The notes: generated from the sequence alone by a model not told the origin. A DNA stretch of 63,832 nt from an uncultured Faecalibacterium sp. (GCA_934518555.1 CAKSXW010000003.1:1-63832); one strand, 5' to 3'; shown: positions 24,901 to 34,033, counted from the first letter of the stretch. Program-made: numbers and translations.

Positions 24901-25433
24901 ACCAGAAACAGATTCGAGCCGCCGTGGAGGCCATGCTCTTTGCCTGTGGGGACCCTATCGGCGCCGATAAGCTGGCCCAGGCAGTGCAGCTGCCTCAGGC
25001 CGCCGTGGACGCCGCCCTGGAGGAGCTGAGGGACCGTTATACCCGGGAGGACAGCGGCCTGTGCCTGCTGCACCTGAACACCCGGTGGCAGCTGGCCACC
25101 AAAAAGCAGTGGTCTGACTGTGTGCGCCGGCTGCTGGACAGCCGCCGGGCCGTGCCCCTGGGGCCTGCGGCCCTGGAGACCCTGACGGTCATCGCCTACA
25201 ACCAGCCGGTATCCCGGGCCTTTATCGAGCAGGTGCGAGGGGTAGACTCCTCCTCCAGTGTGTCCGGTCTGCTGGAAAAGGGTCTGATCGAAGAAGCTGG
25301 CCGCCTGGACCTGCCGGGCCGCCCGGTGAGCTTCCGCACCACCGACACCTTCCTACGGGTGTTCGGCCTGTCCAGCCTGGCAGACCTGCCTCCGGTGCAC
25401 CAGCCCACCCCGACCACAGAAGGGGAGGGCTGA
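24897..25433 (+). CDS. scpB: Segregation and condensation protein B
   Basis: A 178-residue ScpB: VEAMLFACGDPI near the start, the winged-helix motif ALETLTVIAYNQPVSRAFIE, and RGVDSSSSVSGLLEKGLIEEAGR. Forms a dimer on the ScpA linker. Overlaps scpA by four bases and is followed three bases later by the DUF2953 gene. Confidence 0.96.
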   Translation: MNQKQIRAAVEAMLFACGDPIGADKLAQAVQLPQAAVDAALEELRDRYTREDSGLCLLHLNTRWQLATKKQWSDCVRRLLDSRRAVPLGPAALETLTVIAYNQPVSRAFIEQVRGVDSSSSVSGLLEKGLIEEAGRLDLPGRPVSFRTTDTFLRVFGLSSLADLPPVHQPTPTTEGEG

Positions 25434-25436
25434 CCC

Positions 25437-26147
25437 ATGATGACCGTGCTTTCGGCAGTGGGGGCAGTGCTGCTGTTCCTGCTGAAGGTCCTGGGCATTC
25501 TGCTGCTGGTGGTGCTGGCCCTGGCAGTGGTGCTGCTTTTGATTCCTTTTTGTGCAGACCTGTGCTGGGAAAATGAGGTGCTCACCGTCAAGGCCGGGGC
25601 CTTGGGCATCACCTTTCCGGTGTTTCAGTTTCCGGCCCCGGAGCCTCCGGCAGAGCCCAAGGGCTTTTGGGCCAAATGGAAGGCGAAGCGCACAGAACGC
25701 AAGGCCCGACGCCGCAGCAAAAAGGCGCAAGCCCAGCCCTCAAAAGAGAAAAAACCGGCAGAGCCTCGCCAAAAAGCAAAGCTGACCCTCAACATCCTCT
25801 GCACCATCCTCCGTGGGGCAGGCACCCTGCTGCAGGCAGTGTTCGGGGCATTGCGGATCACTCACATCCAGGTGCGCCTGGGGGTAAGGGGAGAGGACCC
25901 GGCGGCAGCGGCCCGGAACTATGGGCAGCTGCAGGCCTGGCTGTACCCCACCCTGGGGGTGCTGGACCGTTTTATGTACCTGCAATTTGACCAGCTGCAA
26001 TTGCTGCCGGACTTTGGCCAGCCGGAGCCCACGGTCCAGGACCGGGTGTCCCTGCGGATCTCCGCCCGGGCCCTGTTTATCGTCTGGGCTGCCCTGCGTG
26101 TACTGGTGGAGTTCTGGAACGAAAAGGTACTGGACGTGTTTCTGTGA
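25437..26147 (+). CDS. DUF2953 family protein (YtfI-like)
   Basis: A 236-residue protein with a long N-terminal membrane segment (about 8-38), a Lys/Arg-rich charged stretch at about 78-120, and the soluble GVRGEDPAAAARNYGQLQAWLYP region of DUF2953. In Bacillus the equivalent is YtfI, next to YtfJ and linked to sporulation. Starts three bases after scpB, so it is in the same transcript. Confidence 0.82.
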   Translation: MMTVLSAVGAVLLFLLKVLGILLLVVLALAVVLLLIPFCADLCWENEVLTVKAGALGITFPVFQFPAPEPPAEPKGFWAKWKAKRTERKARRRSKKAQAQPSKEKKPAEPRQKAKLTLNILCTILRGAGTLLQAVFGALRITHIQVRLGVRGEDPAAAARNYGQLQAWLYPTLGVLDRFMYLQFDQLQLLPDFGQPEPTVQDRVSLRISARALFIVWAALRVLVEFWNEKVLDVFL

Positions 26148-26236
26148 GTGTGGTACACTGGTAAAAATGTCATTGCTTTATGGGCAGCCCTGCCAGGGGT
26201 CTGCCTGACCATTTAAGATCAAAGGAGAGTTGCATT

Positions 26237-26629
26237 ATGGCTGATCATCCCATCCAGGGCATTATGAACGTTACCATGGACAAGATCCGTGAAATGGTGG
26301 ATGCCAATACCATCATCGGCAAGCCCATCACCACCGAGGATGGCATCACCATCCTGCCGGTATCCAAGGTGAGCTTTGGCTTTGCCTCCGGCGGCACCGA
26401 TTTCAACGGCAAAAACGCTGCCAACAAGGACCTGTTCGGCGGCGGCTCCGGTGCCGGTGTCAACATCCAGCCCGTGGCCTTCCTTATTATCAAGGAGGGC
26501 TGTGTCCGCACCATCCAGCTGTCGGATTCCTCCAACAGCATCGACCGGGCTCTGACCATGCTGCCGGAGCTGGTGGACAAGCTGTCCGCCCTGGTCAAAA
26601 AGGACGAGAAGGCCCCCAAGGCCCAGTGA
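26237..26629 (+). CDS. ytfJ: Sporulation/germination protein YtfJ (GerW family)
   Basis: A 130-residue GerW-family protein: PIQGIMNVTMDKIREMVDAN, KPITTEDGITILPVSKVSFG, and the Gly-rich GGGSGAGVNIQPVAFLII. In Bacillus it is needed for normal L-alanine germination. AAAGGAG is six bases from the ATG. It follows the ytfI-like gene by about 90 bases that hold an extended -10 (TGGTACACT). Confidence 0.92.
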   Translation: MADHPIQGIMNVTMDKIREMVDANTIIGKPITTEDGITILPVSKVSFGFASGGTDFNGKNAANKDLFGGGSGAGVNIQPVAFLIIKEGCVRTIQLSDSSNSIDRALTMLPELVDKLSALVKKDEKAPKAQ

Positions 26630-26726
26630 CCCAAGCCGGAACCCTGGGCTTCCAACCCATGGTTTGAGATAGAGCACGCTGCTGCGTGCGTTTTGAGCGC
26701 CGGGAGGCGCACAAGGAGTAACGATT

Positions 26727-27551
26727 ATGGCAGAAGAACGTATTCAAAAGATCATGGCCGAGCAGGGGCTTTGCTCCCGTCGTGCCGCCGAGCAGATCAT
26801 TGCCGAGGGCCGGGTCAAGGTCAACGGCCACCCGGTAAAGGTGGGCGATAAGATGGACCCCCACCGGGATGTGCTCCATGTGGACGACCAGCGGGTCTAT
26901 ATCCAGAAGGACCAGCAGCTGTACTACCTGGCCCTGTACAAGCCCCGTGGCTATGTGACCACCGCCAGCGATGAGCTGGGCCGCAAGACGGTGATGGAGC
27001 TGGTCAGCGATATCCCGGCCCGTCTGTATCCCGTAGGCCGCCTGGATAAGGACAGCGAGGGCTTGTTGCTGATGACCAACGACGGTGCCTTTGCTCAGGC
27101 TGTCACTCACCCCTCCGGAGGTATCTCCAAGCTGTACCGGGTCACCGTGCAGCCCCGTGCCGACGAGAGCCAGATCCTGAAGCTCAGCAGCGGCGTGGTG
27201 CTGGACGACGGCACCAAGACCATGCCCTGCGCCATCAACGTGGTGACCGACGAGCCTGGCCGCACGGTGATGGAAATGACCCTGAAAGAGGGCAAGAACC
27301 GTGAGATCCGCCGGATGTGCGAGACCGTGGGCCTGGAAGTGGTGCGCCTGAAGCGCAACGCCGAGGGCGTAGTCAAGCTGGGCATGCTGAAGCCCGGCAC
27401 CTACCGGGAGCTGACCAAAGCGGAGATCAACGGCCTCCGTGCCGCCGCCGCCAAGGGCCGTGCCCAGACCCGCAGTGCCGCTGTGCAGTCCAAGGCTGCC
27501 CACCGCCGCCCCCGGGGCCCTGTGAGCACCGACACCAAAAAGCGTCGCTGA
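26727..27551 (+). CDS. rluB: 23S rRNA pseudouridine synthase RluB-type
   Basis: A 274-residue protein with an S4 RNA-binding domain (RIQKIMAEQGLCSRRAAEQII) and the RsuA/RluB catalytic domain, Asp in GRLDKDSEGLLL. GKNREIRRMCETVGLEVVRLKR is the family C motif. The last 35 residues are basic and low in complexity. In Firmicutes the gene normally follows scpAB-ytfIJ, as here. Converts a uridine in helix 93 of 23S rRNA. Confidence 0.93.
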   Translation: MAEERIQKIMAEQGLCSRRAAEQIIAEGRVKVNGHPVKVGDKMDPHRDVLHVDDQRVYIQKDQQLYYLALYKPRGYVTTASDELGRKTVMELVSDIPARLYPVGRLDKDSEGLLLMTNDGAFAQAVTHPSGGISKLYRVTVQPRADESQILKLSSGVVLDDGTKTMPCAINVVTDEPGRTVMEMTLKEGKNREIRRMCETVGLEVVRLKRNAEGVVKLGMLKPGTYRELTKAEINGLRAAAAKGRAQTRSAAVQSKAAHRRPRGPVSTDTKKRR

Positions 27552-27580
27552 TCCCCGGCACCTTTCAATCAAGCATCTCT

Positions 27581-27631
27581 GCCCGGCAATGGAGCCGCAG
27601 GCCTGCGCCTGCCCGGTTGCCGGGCTTTTTT
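27581..27631 (+). terminator. Terminator after rluB
   Basis: GCCCGGCAA pairs with TTGCCGGGC, followed by six T residues. The next 270 bases contain no gene that I can support. Confidence 0.85.
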
Positions 27632-27791
27632 GCGTCTTTTTGTCAGAAACTGGCAGAGGTGAACAGAAATCACATTTCGCTTGCAAATTTGAATAAAATT
27701 GAATCCAGGCTTTTCCAAAGAGAAAAACCTCGGACCTAGGCAAAAAATTGGAATGAGCCTTTTGGAGCTGCACCCCGGGGCTAGCCGTGCG

Positions 27792-27835
27792 CTTTTGATG
27801 TCAAAAGTGTACTGCCAGAAAAAGTATGATATAAT
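27792..27835 (+). promoter_or_regulatory. Promoter of the sodium symporter with upstream palindrome
   Basis: TATAAT (27830-27835) with an extended TGA just before it and no good -35. Upstream lies the perfect inverted repeat CTTTTGATGTCAAAAG (27792-27807), where an activator would bind. Confidence 0.55.
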
Positions 27836-27904
27836 ACAAAAGCGACCCTCTGGGGCACCGGATGCGGTGCAGAGGAACACTGGATACAAGGAGTTTGGAA
27901 AATC

Positions 27905-29275
27905 ATGGAACGAGAGACCCTGAAGTCCCGTCTGGGCTTCATTTTGCTGTCGGCTGGCTGCGCCATCGGCATTGGCAACGTGTGGAAATTCCCCTACATC
28001 GCCGGGCAGGGGGGCGGCGGCGCATTTGTGCTGTTTTACCTGCTCTTTCTGCTGATCCTGGGCCTGCCCATTATGACCATGGAGTTTGCGGTGGGCCGTG
28101 CCTCCCGTAAAAGCCCGGTACGGGCCTACCAGGCCCTGGAAAAGCCGGGGCAGAAGTGGCATATCCACGGCTACCTGACCCTCATCGGCTGCTACCTGCT
28201 GATGATGTTCTACACCACGGTGGCTGGCTGGATGCTCCACTATTTCTACATGACTGCCACCGGCAAGCTGGCAGGGCTGGATGCAGACCAGGTGGCTGGC
28301 AGGTTCACCGAGATGCTGGCAGACCCCGGGGTCATGGCCTTCTGGATGGTGTTTGTGGTGGTGCTGGGCATTTTGGTCTGTGCCAAGGGCCTGCAGAACG
28401 GCCTGGAGCGTGTGACCAAATTCATGATGATCGCCCTGCTGGTGATCATGGTGGTGCTGGCGGTAAACAGCCTGTTCATGGATGGTGCGGCGGAGGGCCT
28501 GCGGTTCTTCCTGGTGCCGGACTTCCAGCGGATGCAGCAGGTGGGCGTGGTGAATACCCTGGTCTCTGCCATGAACCAGGCCTTCTTCACCCTGAGCCTG
28601 GGCATTGGCGCTATGTCCATTTTTGGCAGCTATATCGGCAAAGAGCACACCCTGCTGGGAGAGTCTGTCCGCATCGTGGTGCTGGATACCTTTGTGGCCA
28701 TCACCGCCGGGCTCATCATCTTCCCGGCCTGCTTTACCTACGGCGTGGACCAGACCAGCGGCCCCAGCCTCATCTTTATCACCCTGCCCAACATCTTTGC
28801 CAACATGAAGCTGGGCCGGATGTGGGGCTCCCTGTTCTTCCTGTTCATGGCCTTTGCGGCCCTGTCCACGGTGCTGGCAGTGTTTGAGAACATCATCTGC
28901 TGCGGCATGGAACTTACAGGCTTCAGCCGCAAAAAGTCCAGCCTCATCAACCTGGTGCTCATCACTTTGCTGTCCCTGCCCTGCGTGCTGGGCTACAACC
29001 TCTGGGCCTGGGATGGCTTTGCAGTGTTCGGCGGCGCAGTGCTGGACTTTGAGGACTTTTTGGTCAGCAACCTGTTCCTGCCCCTGGGCTCGTTGGTGTA
29101 CCTGCTGTTCTGCGTGACCCGGTACGGCTGGGGCTGGGACCACTATAAAAAGGAAGTCAATACCGGCGAGGGCCTGAAGATGCAGGATTGGATGCGCCCG
29201 TACCTTACCTATGTGCTGCCGGTGATCGTATTGTTTATCTTTGCCTTTGGTCTCTACGACAAATTTGCCGCCTGA
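27905..29275 (+). CDS. Sodium-dependent transporter, SNF/NSS family
   Basis: A 456-residue polytopic protein with about 11 membrane segments. RLGFILLSAGCAIGIGNVWK with FPYIAGQGGGGAF is the TM1 signature of neurotransmitter:sodium symporters, with the unwound sodium and substrate site. Bacterial members import amino acids such as tryptophan, tyrosine or leucine. AAGGAG lies near 27890. The two-component pair downstream may regulate it. Substrate is not predictable. Confidence 0.92.
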   Translation: MERETLKSRLGFILLSAGCAIGIGNVWKFPYIAGQGGGGAFVLFYLLFLLILGLPIMTMEFAVGRASRKSPVRAYQALEKPGQKWHIHGYLTLIGCYLLMMFYTTVAGWMLHYFYMTATGKLAGLDADQVAGRFTEMLADPGVMAFWMVFVVVLGILVCAKGLQNGLERVTKFMMIALLVIMVVLAVNSLFMDGAAEGLRFFLVPDFQRMQQVGVVNTLVSAMNQAFFTLSLGIGAMSIFGSYIGKEHTLLGESVRIVVLDTFVAITAGLIIFPACFTYGVDQTSGPSLIFITLPNIFANMKLGRMWGSLFFLFMAFAALSTVLAVFENIICCGMELTGFSRKKSSLINLVLITLLSLPCVLGYNLWAWDGFAVFGGAVLDFEDFLVSNLFLPLGSLVYLLFCVTRYGWGWDHYKKEVNTGEGLKMQDWMRPYLTYVLPVIVLFIFAFGLYDKFAA

Positions 29276-29298
29276 GACCGATGCCAACAAGACCCGTT

Positions 29299-29325
29299 AA
29301 GGCTCCTCTGTAAAGGGGAGCCTTT
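29299..29325 (+). terminator. Stem-loop between symporter and response regulator
   Basis: AAGGCTCC / GGAGCCTT with only TTTGC after it; may terminate partly. Confidence 0.5.
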
Positions 29326-29357
29326 GCGGCAGATGGGAGGACCGAGGAGGGACCACC

Positions 29358-30080
29358 ATGCGGATCTTGATCTGTGACGACGATGCGGTTTTTGCTGCAA
29401 AGGTGGCAGAATATGTCACCCTCTATTTTCAGGCCCACCTGCTGCCAGTGCAGACCACCGTTTGCACCGGCCCCCGGCAGGTGTTGGAGACCCCGGAGCT
29501 GGAGCAGTACCAGATCGCCTTTTTGGACGTAGATATGCCGGAAGTCAATGGCATCGACCTGGGCGGCCGGCTCCGGCAGCAGGTGCCGGATATCCGGCTG
29601 GTGTACGTTTCGGCCTACCTGGATTTTGCCCTGGAGGGCTACAAGGTCAAGGCCTACCGCTACATCCTCAAACGGGATGTGGTCAAGCAGCTGCCCTGCT
29701 GCCTGGACGACATTTACCGGGAAATGACAGCTGGCCACAAGACCCTTACGGTGCATCATAATCGGGAGACCCAGCAGGTGCCTCTGGACCAGATCTATTA
29801 TCTGGAAAGCCAGCGCCGGGTCATCAATGTCTATGGGGACCTGCCCCAGCAGCCCATCAGCAGCTTTTACGGCAAGCTGACAGAGCTGCCGCCGGTGCTG
29901 GAGGCCAACGGCTTTTTGCAGGTGAGCCGCAGCGATGTGGTAAACCTGAAGTATGTCCAGGCCATCAGCAACTACCGTGTGGAGCTGAAAAACGGCGTGG
30001 AGCTGGGGGCCAGCCGCAGCCATTACCCGGCCATCCGGGCGGCATACTTGGAGTGGAAGGGGCAGTTCAGCGATGAATGA
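29358..30080 (+). CDS. LytTR-family response regulator
   Basis: A 240-residue AgrA/LytR-type regulator. Receiver domain: acidic DDD near residues 7-9, phosphorylated Asp in FLDVDMPEVNG, Ser/Thr in YVSAY, Lys in LKRD. Output LytTR domain from about 130: YYLESQRRVINVYG and FLQVSRSDVVNLKYVQ. The gene overlaps the sensor kinase by eight bases. No AgrD-like peptide gene is beside it. Confidence 0.93.
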   Translation: MRILICDDDAVFAAKVAEYVTLYFQAHLLPVQTTVCTGPRQVLETPELEQYQIAFLDVDMPEVNGIDLGGRLRQQVPDIRLVYVSAYLDFALEGYKVKAYRYILKRDVVKQLPCCLDDIYREMTAGHKTLTVHHNRETQQVPLDQIYYLESQRRVINVYGDLPQQPISSFYGKLTELPPVLEANGFLQVSRSDVVNLKYVQAISNYRVELKNGVELGASRSHYPAIRAAYLEWKGQFSDE

Positions 30081-31362
30081 GGAGCAGCTGGGGATGCTGC
30101 TGGGGCACTCGGTTTGTGTTTCCCAGTGGGTGGCCTTTATCCTGGTGTACCATCAGAGCCTGGGCCGGGGCAAAAAGGTCCGCTTCCCCTGCCTGTGGGC
30201 GTCACTGATGGCAGTGGGGATGCTGGTGATCAGTATCCGGTTCCAAATGGGCTTTTTCAATGTGGCTGCGGTGGCCATCAATGTGATCTACCTGGTGGCA
30301 GCGGTGCAGCTGTTTGGGGGCACTGCTGCCGAAAAAACCGTGGCCTGCCTCACCAACGGCACCATGTGCCTGCTGACCGAGAACACCGTCTGCTATGCCT
30401 GTGCCTGGGTCAAGGGCATCTGCCCCAGCCAGATCTGGCGGTACAAGAGCTGCCTGGTGATCGTGGTCCTGGCCAACCTGGTAGTGGGGGTGCTGGTAGC
30501 TTGGAGCGTAGCCCGGTGGAACCGCCGCCGGGCTCTGGACCCCCTGCAGGGCCTGGTGATGAACTTTTTCCCTGGGGTAGCGGTGGTGCTGAACACAGCG
30601 ATCATGCTTACGGGTAATAATACCGTGCCCAGCCTGCCGGATATGATGCTTACCGTGGGCCTGACGGCGGCGGTGCTGGTGCATCTGCTGATCGTGGAAA
30701 TGTTCAACGACCAGGTGGTCCAGGGCCAGGCCTCCCAGTTCCAGGCGGCCCTGGAGCAGCAGCGTGCAGAGGCCTTGATGGACTCCTACACCGCCCAGCG
30801 GCGGCTTACCCACGAGTTCACCAACCACATCACCGCCCTGGAAGCTCTGCTGCAGCAGCAGGACCTGGCCGGGGCCCGGGAGTATCTGGCCAGCGTCAAC
30901 AAGGCGGTTACCACAGGCACCACCATTCTGGATACCCACAACCCCTTGCTGGACTCCATCCTCAGCAAAAAATACGAAGAAGCCGCCCGGCAGGGGGTAG
31001 CAGTGTACTTTGACCTTTGTGAGTTGAAGGAGCTGCCCTTCCGCAGCACCGATATGGTCATTGTGCTGTCCAACCTGATGGATAACGCCATCCGGGCTGC
31101 CGCCCAGGCAGAACCTCCGGAGGTGTATGTCCGAACCCGGAAAACCGGGGACGAATACCTGCTCTCGGTGCGGAACCGGGTCCGGCAGGACCTGGAATTG
31201 GAGGAAGGGGGCCTGCCCCGCTCCACCAAAAAGGAGCCGGGCCATGGCATGGGCCTGGCCAATGTGCAGGAGGTGCTGGACCGCTACCACGCAGAGTTCA
31301 CCATCAGCTGCCGGGACCGTTGGTTCCGCTTTACCTGTGCGGTGCCCACCGACGGTTCGTGA
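30073..31362 (+). CDS. AgrC-like GHKL sensor histidine kinase
   Basis: A 429-residue protein with six membrane segments in the first 200 residues, a coiled linker, the dimerisation helix RRLTHEFTNHITALEALL with the candidate phospho-His, N box NLMDNAIRAA, and G box HGMGLANVQEVL. Typical of peptide or small-molecule sensing kinases paired with LytTR regulators. In AgrC the H box is usually RHD or FRH; here it is THEF. Confidence 0.9.
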   Translation: MNEEQLGMLLGHSVCVSQWVAFILVYHQSLGRGKKVRFPCLWASLMAVGMLVISIRFQMGFFNVAAVAINVIYLVAAVQLFGGTAAEKTVACLTNGTMCLLTENTVCYACAWVKGICPSQIWRYKSCLVIVVLANLVVGVLVAWSVARWNRRRALDPLQGLVMNFFPGVAVVLNTAIMLTGNNTVPSLPDMMLTVGLTAAVLVHLLIVEMFNDQVVQGQASQFQAALEQQRAEALMDSYTAQRRLTHEFTNHITALEALLQQQDLAGAREYLASVNKAVTTGTTILDTHNPLLDSILSKKYEEAARQGVAVYFDLCELKELPFRSTDMVIVLSNLMDNAIRAAAQAEPPEVYVRTRKTGDEYLLSVRNRVRQDLELEEGGLPRSTKKEPGHGMGLANVQEVLDRYHAEFTISCRDRWFRFTCAVPTDGS

Positions 31363-31412
31363 CATACACACCTGCGGATGGTGACATTTTGTGTGCGCCG
31401 GAGGGGCGGTTT

Positions 31413-31421
31413 TGGTACAAT
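31413..31421 (+). promoter_or_regulatory. Extended -10 promoter of candidate RNA
   Basis: TGGTACAAT (TGn plus TACAAT); no clear -35 at normal distance. Confidence 0.5.
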
Positions 31422-31424
31422 GAT

Positions 31425-31723
31425 TTAGGCAAAGGGCCTAAGGGTCTGGGGCTGCGGAGGTTGCGGCCGGGGAATATCCCCGGTCTCCGGAGCTCCAGAG
31501 CCAGGCTGCGTGTGCGTTGTGCAGCCAAAGGGCTTTTGCAGTCTGCTCCGGTGCTATGCCGGGGCAGCGGTCTGGCGAGGCTTGGAACGGCGGCTTTGAT
31601 GGGGATTTGCTGCAGATAGAGTCTAAAACGTCGCATATACCGGTGCCGTGCCGCCCTGAAAGGGGCCTGCGGCCCGGGCAGTTTTGCGTCGGGATAAGTC
31701 CTCGTCAGATTTTTAGAACAAAA
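31425..31723 (+). ncRNA. Candidate structured non-coding RNA, about 300 nt
   Basis: No protein frame with a ribosome-binding site fits this interval. It begins with a TTAGGC / GCCTAA hairpin, then has a multi-part hairpin capped by CCGGGGAATATCCCCGG (centred near 31480), GGCTGC / GCAGCC (about 31514-31537), CTGCTCCGG / CCGGGGCAG (about 31548-31573), and GGCGGC / GCCGCC. It lies between an extended -10 promoter and a bidirectional terminator. Not tmRNA, RNase P, SRP or FMN type by their conserved motifs; I could not judge 6S or raiA. Transcription is not shown. Confidence 0.5.
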
Positions 31724-31776
31724 ACAGGCGGCTTCTCACCCTGAGCGTCAGGGGAAAAGCCGCCTGTTCTATTTTT
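31724..31776. terminator. Bidirectional terminator
   Basis: ACAGGCGGCTT pairs with AAGCCGCCTGT; T runs follow on both strands. Ends the plus-strand transcript and the pyrB-pyrI transcript. Confidence 0.9.
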
Positions 31777-31793
31777 ATATCCGGGTCCGTCCC

Positions 31794-32231
31794 TTATTCC
31801 GGCTTGACCTGCAGCTCCTGCTCGCAGTAGATGCAGCGGTACTTGCCGTTGGAGCTCAGCTCAAAGATCTGGTCGCACTCCTCCTCAATAGAGGAGATGC
31901 ACCGGGGGTTGCGGCACCGCACGATGTTCACCAGACGCTTGGGGGGCTTGGGCTTTTCCTTCCGGGCAGCCTTGCCGTTTTCAATGATGGTAACGCTGAT
32001 GTCCGGGTCCAGATAGGCCAGCACATCCAGGTTCAGCCAGGAGGCATCCCCCTCCACCTTGATAATGTCCTTGCGGCCGCTTTCGCTCTTGCTGCTGCGG
32101 GCGTTCTGGATCAGGGCCACACTGGAAGTGCGGTTGCCCTTGATGCCCAGCAGGTCCATCAGCCCGACGGCGGTGCCTGCCTTGATGTGGTCGATAACAA
32201 TGCCGTTCTGGATCTCGTCAATGTTCAACAT
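31794..32231 (-). CDS. pyrI: Aspartate carbamoyltransferase regulatory subunit
   Basis: A 145-residue PyrI. IQNGIVIDHIKAGTAVGLM starts the allosteric domain that binds nucleotides; the C-terminal zinc domain has four Cys in CRNPRC and CIYCEQE. It regulates PyrB in the first committed step of pyrimidine synthesis. It begins one base after the pyrB stop. Encoding PyrI is less usual in Firmicutes outside Clostridia. Confidence 0.95.
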   Translation of the reverse strand: MLNIDEIQNGIVIDHIKAGTAVGLMDLLGIKGNRTSSVALIQNARSSKSESGRKDIIKVEGDASWLNLDVLAYLDPDISVTIIENGKAARKEKPKPPKRLVNIVRCRNPRCISSIEEECDQIFELSSNGKYRCIYCEQELQVKPE

Positions 32232-32232
32232 A

Positions 32233-33174
32233 TCAGTTGCCCTCCTTTGCTGCCTTGGGGTCCTGCAGGCCCAACAGGGTCATGATCAGGGCCATGCGGA
32301 CGTACACACCGTTCTGCACCTGCTCAAAGTAGGCGGCCCGGGGGTCATCGTCCACATCCAGTGCGATCTCGTTGACACGGGGCAGGGGATGCAGCACTGC
32401 CATGTCGGGCTTTGCCAGGTTCATCTTTTCCTGGGTGAGCACATAGCTGTTCTTCAGCCGGATGTAGTCCTCCTCGTTGAAGAACCGCTCCTTCTGCACC
32501 CGGGTCATGTACAGGATGTCCAGCTCCGGCATGGACTCCTCCAGGCTCCGGGTCTCCTTGTAGGGGATGCCGTTGGCCTCCAGCACATCGGTGATGATGT
32601 AATCCGGCACACGCAGCTCCTCGGGGCTGATGAGCACAAAGCGGACATTCTTGCACCGGGCCATGGTCTTGATCAGGGAGTGGACGGTGCGGCCAAACTT
32701 CAAATCGCCGCACAGGCCAATGGTCAGGTCATCCAGCCGACCGGTGCGGCGGCGGATGGTCATCAGGTCCGTCAGGGTCTGGGTGGGGTGCTGGTGGCCG
32801 CCGTCACCGGCGTTGATCACCGGAATGCGGGAATAACGGGAGGCACGCAGGGGTGCGCCCTCCTTGGGGTGGCGCATGGCAACAATGTCTGCATAGCAGG
32901 ACACCACTCGGATGGTGTCGGCTACGCTTTCGCCCTTGGTGGCACTGGACACGTTCTCACTGGGGAAGCCCAGCACATGGCCTCCCAGGTTCAGCATAGC
33001 CGCCTCAAAGGAAAGACGGGTACGGGTAGAGGGCTCGTAGAACAGGGTGGCCAGCTTTTTGTGGGCGGCCACCTCCTGGTAGGCGGCCGGGTCATCGTGG
33101 ATGCGGTCAGCCAGGTCCAGCAGGGTGCAGATTTCCTGATGGGTAAAATCCAACGGGTCGATCAGATGTCGCAT
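32233..33174 (-). CDS. pyrB: Aspartate carbamoyltransferase catalytic subunit
   Basis: A 313-residue PyrB: carbamoyl-phosphate motif [12 protein letters not shown], the HPTQTLTDL motif, and the aspartate-binding region near HPLPRVNEI. It joins carbamoyl phosphate and aspartate. Start 33174 has GGAGGT eight bases upstream; an open frame continues to 33198 without a site. Sits between a GntR gene and pyrI, all on the minus strand. Confidence 0.96.
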   Translation of the reverse strand: MRHLIDPLDFTHQEICTLLDLADRIHDDPAAYQEVAAHKKLATLFYEPSTRTRLSFEAAMLNLGGHVLGFPSENVSSATKGESVADTIRVVSCYADIVAMRHPKEGAPLRASRYSRIPVINAGDGGHQHPTQTLTDLMTIRRRTGRLDDLTIGLCGDLKFGRTVHSLIKTMARCKNVRFVLISPEELRVPDYIITDVLEANGIPYKETRSLEESMPELDILYMTRVQKERFFNEEDYIRLKNSYVLTQEKMNLAKPDMAVLHPLPRVNEIALDVDDDPRAAYFEQVQNGVYVRMALIMTLLGLQDPKAAKEGN

Positions 33175-33194
33175 GGGTAGATACCTCCGTGAAA

Positions 33195-33950
33195 TCAAAG
33201 CAGTTTGCGTAAAATGGAAAAATCAAAAAAGTTCGTGTAGTAGCTCAGTGAGCGCATCACCGGGCGGCACAAACGATTGAAACACACTTCGTCCAGCAGC
33301 AGCATGGCCTCCCCGGGGGCAAGGCGCATGGCAGAGCGGATGGCGTCGTCACCGCAGCTGGCCTTCAGGTGGGCTACATTGGAGGAGATCTGCTGGTGGC
33401 ACTCCCGTTCCAGGATGTCAAAGACACCGCCGGTCAGGTCCATGCGGCTGTAGTCCCGGCTGCCAAAGAGGTTCCGGGGGAGATAGTCGATGGAGTAGAT
33501 CACCGGGGTGGTATCGGCCAGGATCCGCTTTTTGATGCAGATCACCTCGTCCCCGGTCTCGATCTCCAGGTTCCGGGCCAGCTCCTCCCCGGCCCGGATG
33601 GGGAACACCTGGATGCCGTCGGCGTGGGGGTAGCTGCCAAAGCTGCGGATCAGGGGGTAGTACTCCAGCTTCTGGTCCAGGCGGCTGCGTAAGCCAAGGA
33701 CCGTGCGGTTCACCACCGTGCCGATGCCCCGTACACGCTCCACATACCCGGCCCGTTCCATTTCGCTGAGGGCGTCACGGATCACCGTGCGGCTGACCCC
33801 CATCTCGGCGGCCAGGTCCACCTCCGCAGGCAGACGGTCGGCCTGGGCATAACGCCCGGTACGCAGCTCCTCCAGCAGGCTGGCAACGACCCGGTCGCTG
33901 ATTACTGCACCGCCCAGGCGGCTGGATGAGGCAAGAGTGGATTCCTTCAT
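33195..33950 (-). CDS. GntR/HutC family transcriptional regulator with UTRA domain
   Basis: A 251-residue regulator: N-terminal winged helix ([25 protein letters not shown] is in two parts of the frame, about 40-70) and a UTRA-like effector domain in the rest. GGAGG precedes the ATG. It ends 20 bases before pyrB, with no terminator between them, so it is probably cotranscribed with pyrBI and may control it. The ligand is unknown. Confidence 0.87.
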   Translation of the reverse strand: MKESTLASSSRLGGAVISDRVVASLLEELRTGRYAQADRLPAEVDLAAEMGVSRTVIRDALSEMERAGYVERVRGIGTVVNRTVLGLRSRLDQKLEYYPLIRSFGSYPHADGIQVFPIRAGEELARNLEIETGDEVICIKKRILADTTPVIYSIDYLPRNLFGSRDYSRMDLTGGVFDILERECHQQISSNVAHLKASCGDDAIRSAMRLAPGEAMLLLDEVCFNRLCRPVMRSLSYYTNFFDFSILRKLL

Positions 33951-34033
33951 GGTTCTGGTTCCTCCGTTCACAGGCGGCCAGGCCGCCGGGACTGAAAGGC
34001 ACTGCCAATACAGGCAAAAAGCCCTTTACTCTT

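Noticed and set aside
31395..31637. Protein frames within the candidate RNA (both strands)
   Set aside because: Arg/Pro/Leu-rich with no ribosome-binding site, and they cross strong hairpins.
29276..31793. An AgrD-type autoinducer peptide gene next to the LytTR pair
   Set aside because: No short frame with a Cys-containing AgrD pattern or an AgrB-like gene is present.
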